Shown in pieces: positions 1 to 6,417 of a stretch of 8,005 nucleotides of DNA. The translations under genes were made by a program, and so were the position numbers. The stretch lies in the NCBI GenBank assembly GCA_003131665.1, contig PKWA01000125.1:1088-9092 (forward strand), written 5' to 3'. Numbering within the stretch: position 1 is the stretch's first letter; the number at the start of each line of letters is the position of its first letter. The notes beneath the pieces are model-generated. The model did no database searches. It was not told the DNA's origin and saw only the letters and a list, made by a program, of their open reading frames with translations. This DNA is from Acidimicrobiaceae bacterium (GTDB taxonomy: Bacteria > Actinomycetota > Acidimicrobiia > Acidimicrobiales > RAAP-2).

Positions 1-400
1 CCGTCAGCTCCACCGAGGCGGGCAGTTCCACCCCGACGATCTCGTCGTCGTACATCTGGAGCACGGCGCTGTCGCCCTCCTTCACATACTGGGTGGCGTC
101 GCCGAGATTGTCGGGACTGACCTGGACCTGGTCGTAAGAGACGTTGTCCATGAAGACGTAGTCGGCCCCGTCGCGGTAGAGGTACTGCATCTCGCGCTTG
201 TCCACGATGGCCTGCTCGACGTGCTCGCCGGACCGGAAGGTGCGCTCGATGACCGCTCCGGTGCGGACGTTCTTCAGCTTGGTGCGGACGAAGGCGCCGC
301 CTTTGCCTGGCTTTACGTGCTGGAATTCGACGACCGAGAAGAGCCCCTCGGGGATCACGATGCTCATGCCGTTGCGCAGGTCCGAAGTGGTGACAGCCAT
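1..400 (-). CDS. efp: Elongation factor P (C-terminus cut by window edge)
   Basis: EF-P binds ribosomes stalled on polyproline stretches and promotes peptide-bond formation. The first 133 residues are visible, against about 187 in the family. They cover the N-terminal KOW-like domain (about 1-65) and most of the first OB domain, including the family-typical segment QYLYRDGADYVFMDN. The tip loop reads KPGKGGAFVR, with K33 at the position that reaches the peptidyl-transferase centre. The ATG at 400-398 shares its A with the pepQ stop (TGATG on the minus strand), so translation is probably coupled; an AAGGA lies 12 nt upstream. It is the last visible gene of the aroC operon. Most Actinobacteria are known for a PGKGP loop that works with unmodified lysine; here the proline is glycine. 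Family assignment is certain; the modification state of K33 cannot be told. Confidence 0.97.
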   Translation of the reverse strand, partial: MAVTTSDLRNGMSIVIPEGLFSVVEFQHVKPGKGGAFVRTKLKNVRTGAVIERTFRSGEHVEQAIVDKREMQYLYRDGADYVFMDNVSYDQVQVSPDNLGDATQYVKEGDSAVLQMYDDEIVGVELPASVELT

Positions 401-1575
401 CAGGCAGCGATGTCCTTCGTAAATTCCGTGAGTGGGCGACAACCGTGGTCGGTGACCACGACGGTGTCCTCGATGCGGACGCCGCCCACGCCGGCGAGAT
501 AGACACCCGGCTCGACCGTGACCACCACGCCGGGCGTGAGGATAGCAGTCGACCCCGGACCCACGGCCGGGGCCTCGTGGATGTCGAGACCGACACCGTG
601 CCCGGTCCCGTGCTCGAATTTCTCGGCCCAGCCCGACTCGGCGATCCGGTCGCGACAGACCTTGTCGATGTCCCCGCTCACCACCCCGGCGGCCACCGCC
701 GCCACCCCGGCGGCCTGGGCATCGGCCACCACCTCGAACACGCGGGCGAGCTCGGGGGTCGGTGCGCCACCGACGCAGAAGGTGCGGGTCATGTCCGAGC
801 GGTAGCCGTCGAAAGTGGCGCCGAAGTCGATCACGACCGGGTCGCCGGCGGCGATGGCGCGGTCGCCCGGTCGGGCGTGGGGCTTGGCCGCGTTCGGTCC
901 CGAGGCCACGATGGTCTCGAAGGCGCGGTCCTGCGAACCGAGACGGCGCATGGCCGTGTCGAGGGCCAGGGCCACCTCCTCTTCGGTGCGTCCCTGCCCG
1001 AGCATCTCGAGCACCTCGCCCAAGGCGGCGTCGGCGATGGAGGCGGCCATGGCCATCCGGGCCACCTCGCCGGGGTCTTTCACCAGCCGCAGCCCCTCCA
1101 CCACACCGGCGGTGGCCACCGGCCCGGCCGACGCCGACCCGGCCGAGGCCAGGGTGTCGGCCCAACGCCGTTGCCCGCCCCAGGTGATGTTCTCGGCCTC
1201 GAGGCCGACCCTTCCCCCGCTGCTCGTGGCCAGGGCCACGATGGCCTGGCGCTGGGGGACGGCCCCGCCGATCACCAGTGCGACCGAACCGTTCAGGCCG
1301 GCCCCCTCCAGCTGCTCGGCCGCCTGGGTGCGGTAGCGGCCGTCGGTCACGAGTAGGGCCTCGTCCCCCGTCACCAGCAGCAGCGCCGCCGAACCGGTGA
1401 AACCGGTCAGGTAACGGATGTTGGCCAGCGTGGTCACGAGCAGGGAGTCGGCCTCCGCTCCCGCCATGAGCGGACGCAGCCGCACCAGGCGGTCGGCGAT
1501 GTCCATGGCCGGGAGATCGGACGCCGCGGGCTCGGACGCCTCACCGGTGGCCGAGCCGGGCGAGGCTTTTGCCAT
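400..1575 (-). CDS. pepQ: M24 family Xaa-Pro aminopeptidase/dipeptidase
   Basis: Predicted cytosolic metallopeptidase that cleaves next to proline in peptides. Numbering from the chosen ATG (391 aa), residues about 25-155 form the creatinase-like N-terminal domain (NIRYLTGFTGSAALL near 52) and about 165-385 the pita-bread M24 domain. The five metal ligands are all present: D250 (VIDFG), D261 (SDMTRT), H326 (GTGHGVG), E355 (VEPGVY) and E369 (VRIED). Catalytic-site histidines H233 (KPHARPGD) and H333 (DIHE) are also seen. ATG at 1575 shares one base with the aroQ stop (TGATG). A GTG directly upstream at 1578 is equally possible, with GGGAG 6 nt before it, and homology would also permit an internal ATG at 1506. 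The location between aroQ and efp matches pepQ of mycobacteria. Whether it is an aminopeptidase P or a prolidase cannot be decided from sequence. Confidence 0.93.
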   Translation of the reverse strand: MAKASPGSATGEASEPAASDLPAMDIADRLVRLRPLMAGAEADSLLVTTLANIRYLTGFTGSAALLLVTGDEALLVTDGRYRTQAAEQLEGAGLNGSVALVIGGAVPQRQAIVALATSSGGRVGLEAENITWGGQRRWADTLASAGSASAGPVATAGVVEGLRLVKDPGEVARMAMAASIADAALGEVLEMLGQGRTEEEVALALDTAMRRLGSQDRAFETIVASGPNAAKPHARPGDRAIAAGDPVVIDFGATFDGYRSDMTRTFCVGGAPTPELARVFEVVADAQAAGVAAVAAGVVSGDIDKVCRDRIAESGWAEKFEHGTGHGVGLDIHEAPAVGPGSTAILTPGVVVTVEPGVYLAGVGGVRIEDTVVVTDHGCRPLTEFTKDIAA

Positions 1576-2072
1576 CACGTCCCGCTCCCGGCCTTGGTGG
1601 CGGCCACCATGCGGGCCACGGCCTGGACGGCCAGCCGGTAGCCGAGACCGCCGAAGCCGGCGATGGACCCGTCGGACACCGGGGCCACCACCGAGGTGTG
1701 GCGGAAGGGTTCACGGGCGGCCGGATTCGACAGGTGGAGCTCGACGACGACACCGTCGAAGGAGGCCAGGGCGTCGTGCAGGGCCCACGAGTAGTGGCTG
1801 AGGGCGCCGGCGTTCACCACGATGGCGTGCGCCCGTCCCCGGGCTCCGTGCACGAGCTCGACCAGCTCGCCCTCGTGGTTGGTCTGGTGGTGCTCGAGGG
1901 CCAGACCACTGGCGTCGGCCTCGGCCGTGGCCGCGGCCACGTGGTCGTCGAGGGTCTCCTTGCCGTAGACGGCCGGCTCCCGTTCGCCCAACAGGTTGAG
2001 GTTCGGACCCGACAGGAGCACGACGAGCGGCCGGCCCGGTGCTGTCCCGGGTGATGTCCCGGATGGTGTCAC
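1575..2072 (-). CDS. aroQ: Type II 3-dehydroquinate dehydratase
   Basis: Converts 3-dehydroquinate to 3-dehydroshikimate, the third step of the shikimate pathway. The protein has 165 aa; the family is about 145-150 aa, and the surplus is a Gly/Pro/Thr-rich N-terminal leader of about 14 residues. Family landmarks are in order: GPNLNLLGEREPAVYG (22-37) with lid arginine R31 and catalytic tyrosine Y36; NHEGELVE (65-72); VNAGALSH (86-93) with N87; ELHLSN (111-116) with catalytic-base partner H113; and REPFRH (120-125) with R124. The GTG start at 2072 overlaps the aroB stop as GTGA. No later ATG or GTG precedes the conserved core closely enough to be a better start. It lies directly downstream of aroB, whose product makes its substrate. 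It is the homododecameric type II enzyme, not the type I AroD aldolase fold. Confidence 0.95.
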   Translation of the reverse strand: MTPSGTSPGTAPGRPLVVLLSGPNLNLLGEREPAVYGKETLDDHVAAATAEADASGLALEHHQTNHEGELVELVHGARGRAHAIVVNAGALSHYSWALHDALASFDGVVVELHLSNPAAREPFRHTSVVAPVSDGSIAGFGGLGYRLAVQAVARMVAATKAGSGT

Positions 2073-3115
2073 GGTGCGCAGCCCATCTGGAGGAGAGTGG
2101 CCACGACATCGTCCTCGGCCACGGCGTGGACGGGCTCGACCCCGTGGGGGCCGTCGAGGACGAAGGTGAGGTCGTGACGGGCCTTCTTGTCACGGGCCAT
2201 GAAGGACAGCAGCTGCTCGGCCGAGGCGCCGGCCGGCATCTCGGCCGACAGGTCGAAGCCCCCCACCACCTTGCGGTGCAGGGCCACCTTGGCCTCGTCG
2301 ATCCGGCCCATCCGCTTGGCCATTTCGGCGGCGAAAACAAGCCCGACGGCCACCGCTTCACCGTGGCGGAGATCCCAGCGGGCATCGGGTCCGAAGGCGG
2401 CGGCCTCGAGGGCGTGGGCCAGGGTGTGGCCGTAGTTGAGGACCATCCGCCGGTCGGACTCCCGTTCGTCGGAGGCCACCACGGCCGCCTTGATGGCCAC
2501 GCACCGCGCCACCTGGTCCTCGAGGGCCAGATCGAGCAGCGGCGGGCCGTGCTCGCCGGGGAGCGACTCGGCCAGGAAGGCGTACTTGGCCATCTCGCCG
2601 CGCCCCGAGGCCCACTCCCGGGCCGGCAGGGTGGAGAGGGCGTCGATGTCGCAGAGAACGGCCGAGGGCTGCCAGAAGGCACCGACCAGGTTCTTGCCTT
2701 CGGGCAGGTTGACGCCGGTCTTGCCCCCGATGGCGGCGTCGACCTGGCCGAGCAGGGTGGTGGCCACGGTCAGGTAGGCGATGCCCCGGTGGAATACGGC
2801 GGCGGCGAAGCCGGCCAGGTCGCTCACGACCCCACCGCCCACGGCCACCACGGCGTCAGTGCGGGCCAGACCACTGCGGGCGAAGCCCCGGCAGAGCTCT
2901 TCGACTTGCGTGAGCGACTTGGCCCCTTCACCGCCGGGGACGATGAAGACATCGGCCGGTACGCCGGGATCGACCTCGACCTCGATGGCCTCCTGGGTCA
3001 CGATGGCCACCCGTTGCACTCCGGCCGGCAACATCTCACCGACCATGCTGCTGACCCCTCGGCCCACGACGACGTCGTAGGCGCGATCGCCGAGGGCGAC
3101 GGGAATGGTGATCAC
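2069..3115 (-). CDS. aroB: 3-dehydroquinate synthase
   Basis: NAD- and metal-dependent enzyme that cyclises DAHP to 3-dehydroquinate, step two of the shikimate pathway. The 348-aa protein has the full family layout: VGGGVVSDLAGF (92-103) for NAD binding, TTLLGQVDAAIGGKTGVN (119-136), GRGEMAKYA (171-179) with metal-ligand E174, LNYGHTLAHALE (226-237) with H230, and RHGEAVAVG (250-258) with H251. GTG at 3115 is preferred over an in-frame GTG at 3139. It overlaps the aroK stop as GTGA, has AAAGG 7 nt upstream, and begins [18 protein letters not shown], which is where AroB proteins normally start; the longer form adds eight mostly basic residues. It is coupled to aroQ by another 4-nt overlap. Confidence 0.96.
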   Translation of the reverse strand: MITIPVALGDRAYDVVVGRGVSSMVGEMLPAGVQRVAIVTQEAIEVEVDPGVPADVFIVPGGEGAKSLTQVEELCRGFARSGLARTDAVVAVGGGVVSDLAGFAAAVFHRGIAYLTVATTLLGQVDAAIGGKTGVNLPEGKNLVGAFWQPSAVLCDIDALSTLPAREWASGRGEMAKYAFLAESLPGEHGPPLLDLALEDQVARCVAIKAAVVASDERESDRRMVLNYGHTLAHALEAAAFGPDARWDLRHGEAVAVGLVFAAEMAKRMGRIDEAKVALHRKVVGGFDLSAEMPAGASAEQLLSFMARDKKARHDLTFVLDGPHGVEPVHAVAEDDVVATLLQMGCAP

Positions 3116-3750
3116 TGGCGCGCCTTTCTTCCTGGCCACTCTCGCCCGGGTGTGTCGAGTGCAGATGTGTCGCGAGCAGATGTGTCGGGAGCAACCGTGT
3201 CGAGTGCAGATGTGTCGGGAGCAACCGTGTCGAGACCGACGGTGTTGAGCAGACGCTCGACCACGGCGGCAGCGGCGAGACCGTCGACGTCGACGATCTC
3301 GGTGGCCACCTCTCGGTAGAGCGGCCGCCGTTCGGCATCGAGGGCACGCAGCGTCTCCATCCGCTCCTCGGGGCTCTTGCCCACGAGCAACGGACGCCCG
3401 GCCCCGTCGCGCACCCGGGCCACCAGGGTCTCGGGCCGGGCCCGCAACCAGACGACGGTGCCGGCCGAACGCAGGCGGGCCCGGTTGCCCGGATCGAGGA
3501 CGGCACCGCCACCGACCGAGACGACGAGCGGCTGAGGGCGCCGGAGCACGGACTCGAGGGCGCGCCTCTCCTGCTGGCGGAAATGGACCTCGCCGCGGCC
3601 GGCGAAGAGCTCGGGGACGCTGGTGCCGGCGTCCCGGACGATCACCTCGTCGGTGTCGACCCAGGTCCAGCCGAGCCGCTTGGCCGCCAGGCGGGCCACG
3701 GTCGACTTTCCCGACCCCATCATCCCGACGAGCAACAGACGCTCAGACAC
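3112..3750 (-). CDS. aroK: Shikimate kinase with repetitive C-terminal tail
   Basis: Phosphorylates shikimate at the 3-hydroxyl using ATP. The 212-aa product has the NMP-kinase fold with Walker [10 protein letters not shown] (9-17, K15), shikimate-binding D32 and D34 (VDTDE), R58 (HFRQQE), SVGGGAV (78-84), lid arginine R119 (GAGRPLL) and an adenine/shikimate-proximal RRPLYRE (141-147). The kinase domain ends near residue 170. The last 40 or so residues are extra compared with ordinary 165-180-aa shikimate kinases and consist of DT(V/S)A-type pentapeptide repeats encoded by the tandem array at 3151-3240, then a basic end. GTG at 3750 overlaps the aroC stop by 8 nt. In-frame upstream sequence is low-complexity Pro/Arg and lies inside aroC, so a longer start is unlikely. 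The tail's role is unknown. Confidence 0.95.
   Translation of the reverse strand: MSERLLLVGMMGSGKSTVARLAAKRLGWTWVDTDEVIVRDAGTSVPELFAGRGEVHFRQQERRALESVLRRPQPLVVSVGGGAVLDPGNRARLRSAGTVVWLRARPETLVARVRDGAGRPLLVGKSPEERMETLRALDAERRPLYREVATEIVDVDGLAAAAVVERLLNTVGLDTVAPDTSALDTVAPDTSARDTSALDTPGREWPGRKARQ
3123..3127 (-). promoter_or_regulatory. Ribosome binding site deciding the aroB start
   Basis: On the minus strand AAAGG, inside a purine run (AGGAAGAAAGG), ends 7 nt before GTG at 3115. It lies in the last codons of aroK. This favours GTG 3115 over GTG 3139 for aroB, because the latter would place the purine run inside the gene. Confidence 0.65.
3151..3240. repeat. Six-copy 15-bp tandem repeat in the 3' end of aroK
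   Basis: Plus-strand units are TGTGTCGAGTGCAGA (3151), TGTGTCGCGAGCAGA (3166), TGTGTCGGGAGCAAC (3181), CGTGTCGAGTGCAGA (3196), TGTGTCGGGAGCAAC (3211) and CGTGTCGAGACCGAC (3226), with a degenerate seventh at 3241. A 24-nt stretch at 3181-3204 recurs exactly at 3211-3234, so a 30-bp two-unit block was probably duplicated. Because 15 is a multiple of 3, copy-number change keeps aroK in frame. On the minus strand it encodes pentapeptides [25 protein letters not shown] and LDTPG. Codons here (GTT, GCT, ACA, TCT) are poorer in GC than those in the rest of the operon. Confidence 0.93.
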
Positions 3751-4936
3751 CGCCGGCCGCCGCGGCCGACGAGGGGGGTTCGTCACTGAGCGACGCCAGG
3801 TAGCCGTCGTGGTTGCGGACGATCTCGGCCAGGGAGTCCCCGCCGAACTTCCGGATGGCCTCACCGGCGATCACGAGGGCGGCCATCGTCTCGGCCACGA
3901 CCCCCATGGCGGGGACGGCGGTCACGTCGGTGCGCTCCTTGAACGACTTCGTCTCCTGCTTCGTCACCACGTCGACGGTGCCGAGGACGGGCCGGTTGAG
4001 AGTGGCCAGGGGTTTCATCCCCACCCGGGCCACGATGAGTCCACCGGTCGACATGCCGCCCTCGATGCCACCGGCCCGGGTGGTGGCCCGTGGGTAGGTC
4101 CCGGTCTCGGCGTCCCAGGAGATGGCGTCGTGGGCGTCGGAGCCGCGCCGGGCCGTGCCGGCGGCGCCCTCGCCGATCTCCACGTACTTGATGGCCTGGA
4201 TGCTCATGAAGGCCTGGGCCAGCAGGCCGTCGAGGCGCCGGTCCCAGTGCACGTGGCTGCCGAGGCCGACGGGGGCCCCGTAGACGAGGACTTCGACGAC
4301 TCCTCCGAGGGAGTCGCCATCCTTGGCCGCCGCCTTGATGGCGCTCACCATGCGCCGCTCGGCCTCGGAGTTGAAGCAGCGGACGTCGGAGGCGTCGACC
4401 TGTTCGAGGTCGGCCGGGCCCGGTCGGACCCCGGTGTCGGCCTGCTCGGGGCCGAGGGCCACGACATGGCTCAGGACGGAGGTGCCCAACCGGGCCAGCA
4501 GGGCCTTGGCCAGACAGCCGGCCGCCACCCGGGCCGCCGTCTCCCGGGCCGAGGCCCGCTCGAGCACGTCCCGGGCGTCGTCGAAACCGTATTTCTGCAT
4601 CCCGGCCAGATCGGCGTGACCGGGCCGGGGCTTCGTGAGGACGGTGGACGGGGCCCCGGCGTGCGGTGACATCTCGGTCTCCCACTTGGGCCACTCGGTG
4701 TTGAGAATCTCAATAGCGATTGGTGAACCGAGCGTGCGCCCGTGACGAACGCCGCCGATGAGACGCAACTCATCTTTCTCAAAGCGCATGCGCGGGCCCC
4801 GTCCGTACCCCAAACGACGGCGCGCGAGTTCGCCCGCTAACTCGTCTTCTCGCACCGCAAGTCCCGACGGCAGCCCCTCGACGATGACACTGAGTGACGG
4901 ACCGTGACTTTCACCAGCGGTGAGGAAGCGCAACAT
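3743..4936 (-). CDS. aroC: Chorismate synthase (compositionally mosaic)
   Basis: Catalyses the last shikimate-pathway step, turning EPSP into chorismate with reduced FMN. The protein is 397 aa, normal for the family. Landmarks are [10 protein letters not shown] (6-15) with H11, GYGRGPRM (43-50), [10 protein letters not shown] (65-74), NTEWPKWE (79-86), [11 protein letters not shown] (102-112) with H107, [14 protein letters not shown] (127-140), and the [17 protein letters not shown] segment. The C-terminus ends in an Ala/Gly/Ser-rich tail that overlaps aroK by 8 nt. ATG at 4936 is preceded by TAGAAT and a 6-nt gap with no Shine-Dalgarno, so translation is probably leaderless. Codon usage changes abruptly near codon 79: codons 1-78 have 28 A/T-ending codons, codons 79-156 only 6. 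The reading frame is intact across that point. Confidence 0.97.
   Translation of the reverse strand: MLRFLTAGESHGPSLSVIVEGLPSGLAVREDELAGELARRRLGYGRGPRMRFEKDELRLIGGVRHGRTLGSPIAIEILNTEWPKWETEMSPHAGAPSTVLTKPRPGHADLAGMQKYGFDDARDVLERASARETAARVAAGCLAKALLARLGTSVLSHVVALGPEQADTGVRPGPADLEQVDASDVRCFNSEAERRMVSAIKAAAKDGDSLGGVVEVLVYGAPVGLGSHVHWDRRLDGLLAQAFMSIQAIKYVEIGEGAAGTARRGSDAHDAISWDAETGTYPRATTRAGGIEGGMSTGGLIVARVGMKPLATLNRPVLGTVDVVTKQETKSFKERTDVTAVPAMGVVAETMAALVIAGEAIRKFGGDSLAEIVRNHDGYLASLSDEPPSSAAAAGGV
4679..4702. other. Composition breakpoint inside aroC
   Basis: This segment encodes NTEWPKWE, one of the most conserved stretches of chorismate synthase. On its promoter-proximal side alanine codons are GCT/GCG (0 of 5 GCC) and arginine is CGC/CGT/CGA (1 of 11 CGG). 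On the other side alanine is GCC in 12 of 14 and arginine CGG in 6 of 6 over the next 78 codons. The sequence supports a join between two differently adapted genomes. It does not tell natural recombination from an assembly chimera. The exact crossover base cannot be placed. Confidence 0.6.
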
Positions 4937-4942
4937 TGTTTA

Positions 4943-4971
4943 ATTCTAGGGTGCGGCGTTCCCCGCGTCCC
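4943..4971 (-). promoter_or_regulatory. Predicted leaderless promoter of the aroC operon
   Basis: On the minus strand TAGAAT (4948-4943) fits the actinobacterial TANNNT -10 box and lies 6 nt before the aroC ATG, so transcription would begin at or next to the start codon. A weak -35 candidate, GGGACG (4971-4966), is 17 nt upstream. The promoter begins at the nfuA-like stop codon, so aroC can be transcribed on its own even though it lies just 34 nt after that gene. Confidence 0.6.
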
Positions 4972-5621
4972 TACTCAGGGGTGTAGAAGGGATTGACGCC
5001 CGACGCGTGGTCCGTGACGTCAAGGACACTGACGAGCTCGGGTATTGCGTCACGCAACATGGTCTCGATGCCCTGAGTCAGGGTCAGTCGACTCATCGCA
5101 CATCCCTGACACCCGCCCGAGAGCTTGATGTAGGCCGTCTTACTCTCCTCATCCAGCGCCACCAGATCGGCGTGTCCGCCGTGCGCCGCAATGGAGGGAT
5201 TCACCTGCTGTTCGAGCACGGTCACCGCGATCGTGCCCAAGGGGCCCTCGACGCCGAGCGCCAAGATCTCGGCCGACACCCCCGGGTTGGATTCCTCCGG
5301 CGTCGGGCTATTCGGGTTCACCAGCACCAGGCCGCCCCCGCCTTCGCTCGCGAACTCGAGGCGACTGCCCCGAAGGCGTTCGACGCTCGCCAGCGGAATG
5401 ACGATCGTGACGTCGCCGTCACGACCGATGGCGGCGTCATCGGGCGCCAGATTCAGCTCTGAGAAGTAGAGGTCGTAGGAGTAGCCGGGACCGCGCGTGC
5501 CCGTCACTTCGATCCACAGCGCCAGCGTCTCGCTCGGTGTCTCGTTGTTCAAGGCGTCAAGAACGACCTTGCGCGCCTCGTCCGTGAGCGTGAGCACGTC
5601 AAATGTGTCAATCGAAGTCAT
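4971..5621 (-). CDS. NifU-domain Fe-S cluster assembly protein (NfuA-like)
   Basis: Probable iron-sulfur carrier that hands clusters to apo-enzymes in the cytosol. From ATG 5621 the product is 216 aa. The C-terminal NifU domain (about 127-205) carries LSGGCQGCAMSRLTL with C171 and C174, the CxxC that binds a 4Fe-4S cluster between two subunits in NfuA. The N-terminal part (about 11-100) looks like an A-type (IscA/HesB) domain, with LTDEARKVV and GTRGPGYSYDLYF, but has no cysteines, as in the degenerate N-domain of E. coli NfuA. ATG 5621 is chosen over the upstream TTG at 5627 because TAGACT lies exactly 6 nt before it. It sits head-to-head with the cysteine-rich gene at 5677, and aroC follows 34 nt downstream. 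No ISC/SUF scaffold genes are visible. Confidence 0.88.
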   Translation of the reverse strand: MTSIDTFDVLTLTDEARKVVLDALNNETPSETLALWIEVTGTRGPGYSYDLYFSELNLAPDDAAIGRDGDVTIVIPLASVERLRGSRLEFASEGGGGLVLVNPNSPTPEESNPGVSAEILALGVEGPLGTIAVTVLEQQVNPSIAAHGGHADLVALDEESKTAYIKLSGGCQGCAMSRLTLTQGIETMLRDAIPELVSVLDVTDHASGVNPFYTPE

Positions 5622-5627
5622 GGACAA

Positions 5628-5633
5628 AGTCTA
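5628..5633 (-). promoter_or_regulatory. Predicted leaderless -10 box of the nfuA-like gene
   Basis: TAGACT on the minus strand fits TANNNT, followed by 6 nt (TTGTCC) and the ATG at 5621. No Shine-Dalgarno can be seen and no convincing -35 is evident. The promoter region overlaps that of the divergent gene: the plus-strand -35 candidate at 5642-5647 falls in this promoter's spacer. Confidence 0.6.
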
Positions 5634-5641
5634 GAGGTGCG

Positions 5642-5669
5642 TTGAGGAGTGCGCCACGCCCAGTAACGT
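5642..5669 (+). promoter_or_regulatory. Predicted leaderless promoter of the cysteine-rich gene
   Basis: TTGAGG (5642-5647) and TAACGT (5664-5669) are separated by 16 nt, and a 7-nt gap leads to GTG at 5677. The arrangement fits a housekeeping sigma promoter with its start site at the initiation codon. It lies within the 55-bp gap shared with the divergent nfuA-like gene. Confidence 0.6.
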
Positions 5670-5676
5670 TTTCCTT

Positions 5677-6417
5677 GTGACCTCAATACCGAACGACGCC
5701 CACGAGTGGGTAAGTTTCGAAGACAACCAACGCGAAAGAATGTGGATGTTTGACGTCACGTTCCTCGAAAGCAACTGGACGTGCATCTTTGGTAACGGCT
5801 GCCAGGGCGTGCTGACCGGCCCCACGCCCGAGTTAGTCCAAGGCTGCTGCAGTTACGGCGCGCACTTCGTTGACGAAAAGGATCGCCGCCGGGTCGAAAA
5901 AGCCGCCAAGCTACTGACCGATGACCAGTGGCAGTTCAAGTCCAAGGGCAAATCTGGTACAACTCGCACGAAGAAGAACGGCGAGATGGTCACCAAACTC
6001 GTCCAGGACGCGTGCATCTTTTTGAATCGACCCGACTTTCACCGGGGCGCGGGCTGTGCGCTGCACGTCATGGCCATTGACAATGATGAGAGTTACATCC
6101 CGCTCAAACCCGAGGTCTGCTGGCAGCTGCCGCTGCGCCGAGACGACGAGGTGCAAGACGACGGTCACGTCATTACGCGCATCGGACAGTGGAATCGGCG
6201 TGACTGGGGCGCGGGCGGCGCGGAGTTTCATTGGTGGTGTACCGAGTCGGCGTCGGCCTTCGTAGGGAAGACGCGCGTGGTTGATTCAATGCGTGAAGAA
6301 CTGACGGCGATGGTGGGAGAAAAGGTGTACGACCGACTTCGCGCCTACCTCGATAACCGAGCGACGCAACCCAAGGGCACCCGGCTCGCTCATCCGGTAC
6401 TACGCAAGCGCGCCTAG
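5677..6417 (+). CDS. Cysteine-rich YkgJ/DUF3109-like protein, unknown function
   Basis: The 246-aa product has eight cysteines: C36, C42, C57, C58, C113, C127, C148 and C188. Their order (an early CC pair, then ACIFLNRPDFHRGAGCALH, then VCWQLPL) follows the CC...CxFL...CxxH...CxxxP plan of the YkgJ/DUF3109 zinc- or iron-chelating families. From memory, close relatives starting FLESNWTC..GCQG occur widely in Actinobacteria, but no function is known to me. There is no signal peptide or membrane segment, so it is probably cytosolic and may hold a metal ion or Fe-S cluster. The C-terminal half is rich in Trp and charged residues (RRDWGAGGAEFHWWCTE, 174-190). It is read from a leaderless GTG and diverges from the nfuA-like gene, which suggests, but does not prove, a role linked to Fe-S supply. 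Its TAG stop overlaps the convergent small gene in CTAG. Confidence 0.85.
   Translation: MTSIPNDAHEWVSFEDNQRERMWMFDVTFLESNWTCIFGNGCQGVLTGPTPELVQGCCSYGAHFVDEKDRRRVEKAAKLLTDDQWQFKSKGKSGTTRTKKNGEMVTKLVQDACIFLNRPDFHRGAGCALHVMAIDNDESYIPLKPEVCWQLPLRRDDEVQDDGHVITRIGQWNRRDWGAGGAEFHWWCTESASAFVGKTRVVDSMREELTAMVGEKVYDRLRAYLDNRATQPKGTRLAHPVLRKRA

Noticed and set aside
445..1356. 303-aa plus-strand open frame opposite pepQ
   Set aside because: His/Gly/Asp-rich low-complexity shadow of a high-GC gene; the minus strand encodes a full M24 peptidase with all metal ligands.
3151..3240. Plus-strand reading of the repeat as [10 protein letters not shown] pentapeptides resembling a pentapeptide-repeat protein
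   Set aside because: It is only the antisense of the aroK tail. The plus-strand frame has no independent support, and the A(D/N)Lxx consensus is not met since the central leucine is absent.
3151..3240. CRISPR array
   Set aside because: The 15-bp units are contiguous without spacers and are in frame within aroK.
2039..3319. 426-aa plus-strand open frame opposite aroB and aroK
   Set aside because: It mirrors the third-codon GC bias of aroB and aroK, has no start signal or domain, and the opposite strand holds complete, recognisable enzymes.
3751..3864. N-terminal extension of AroK by 38 residues
   Set aside because: It lies inside aroC, is Pro/Arg/Ser low-complexity, and the Walker A motif then sits much too far from the N-terminus.
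3623..4669. 348-aa plus-strand open frame opposite aroC
   Set aside because: Shadow of aroC with Gly/His-rich composition and no recognisable motif.
5600..5700. Similar start regions on both strands, since both divergent proteins begin MTSI
   Set aside because: The match is short and imperfect and is explained by similar leaderless promoter spacing plus chance; there is no convincing inverted duplication.
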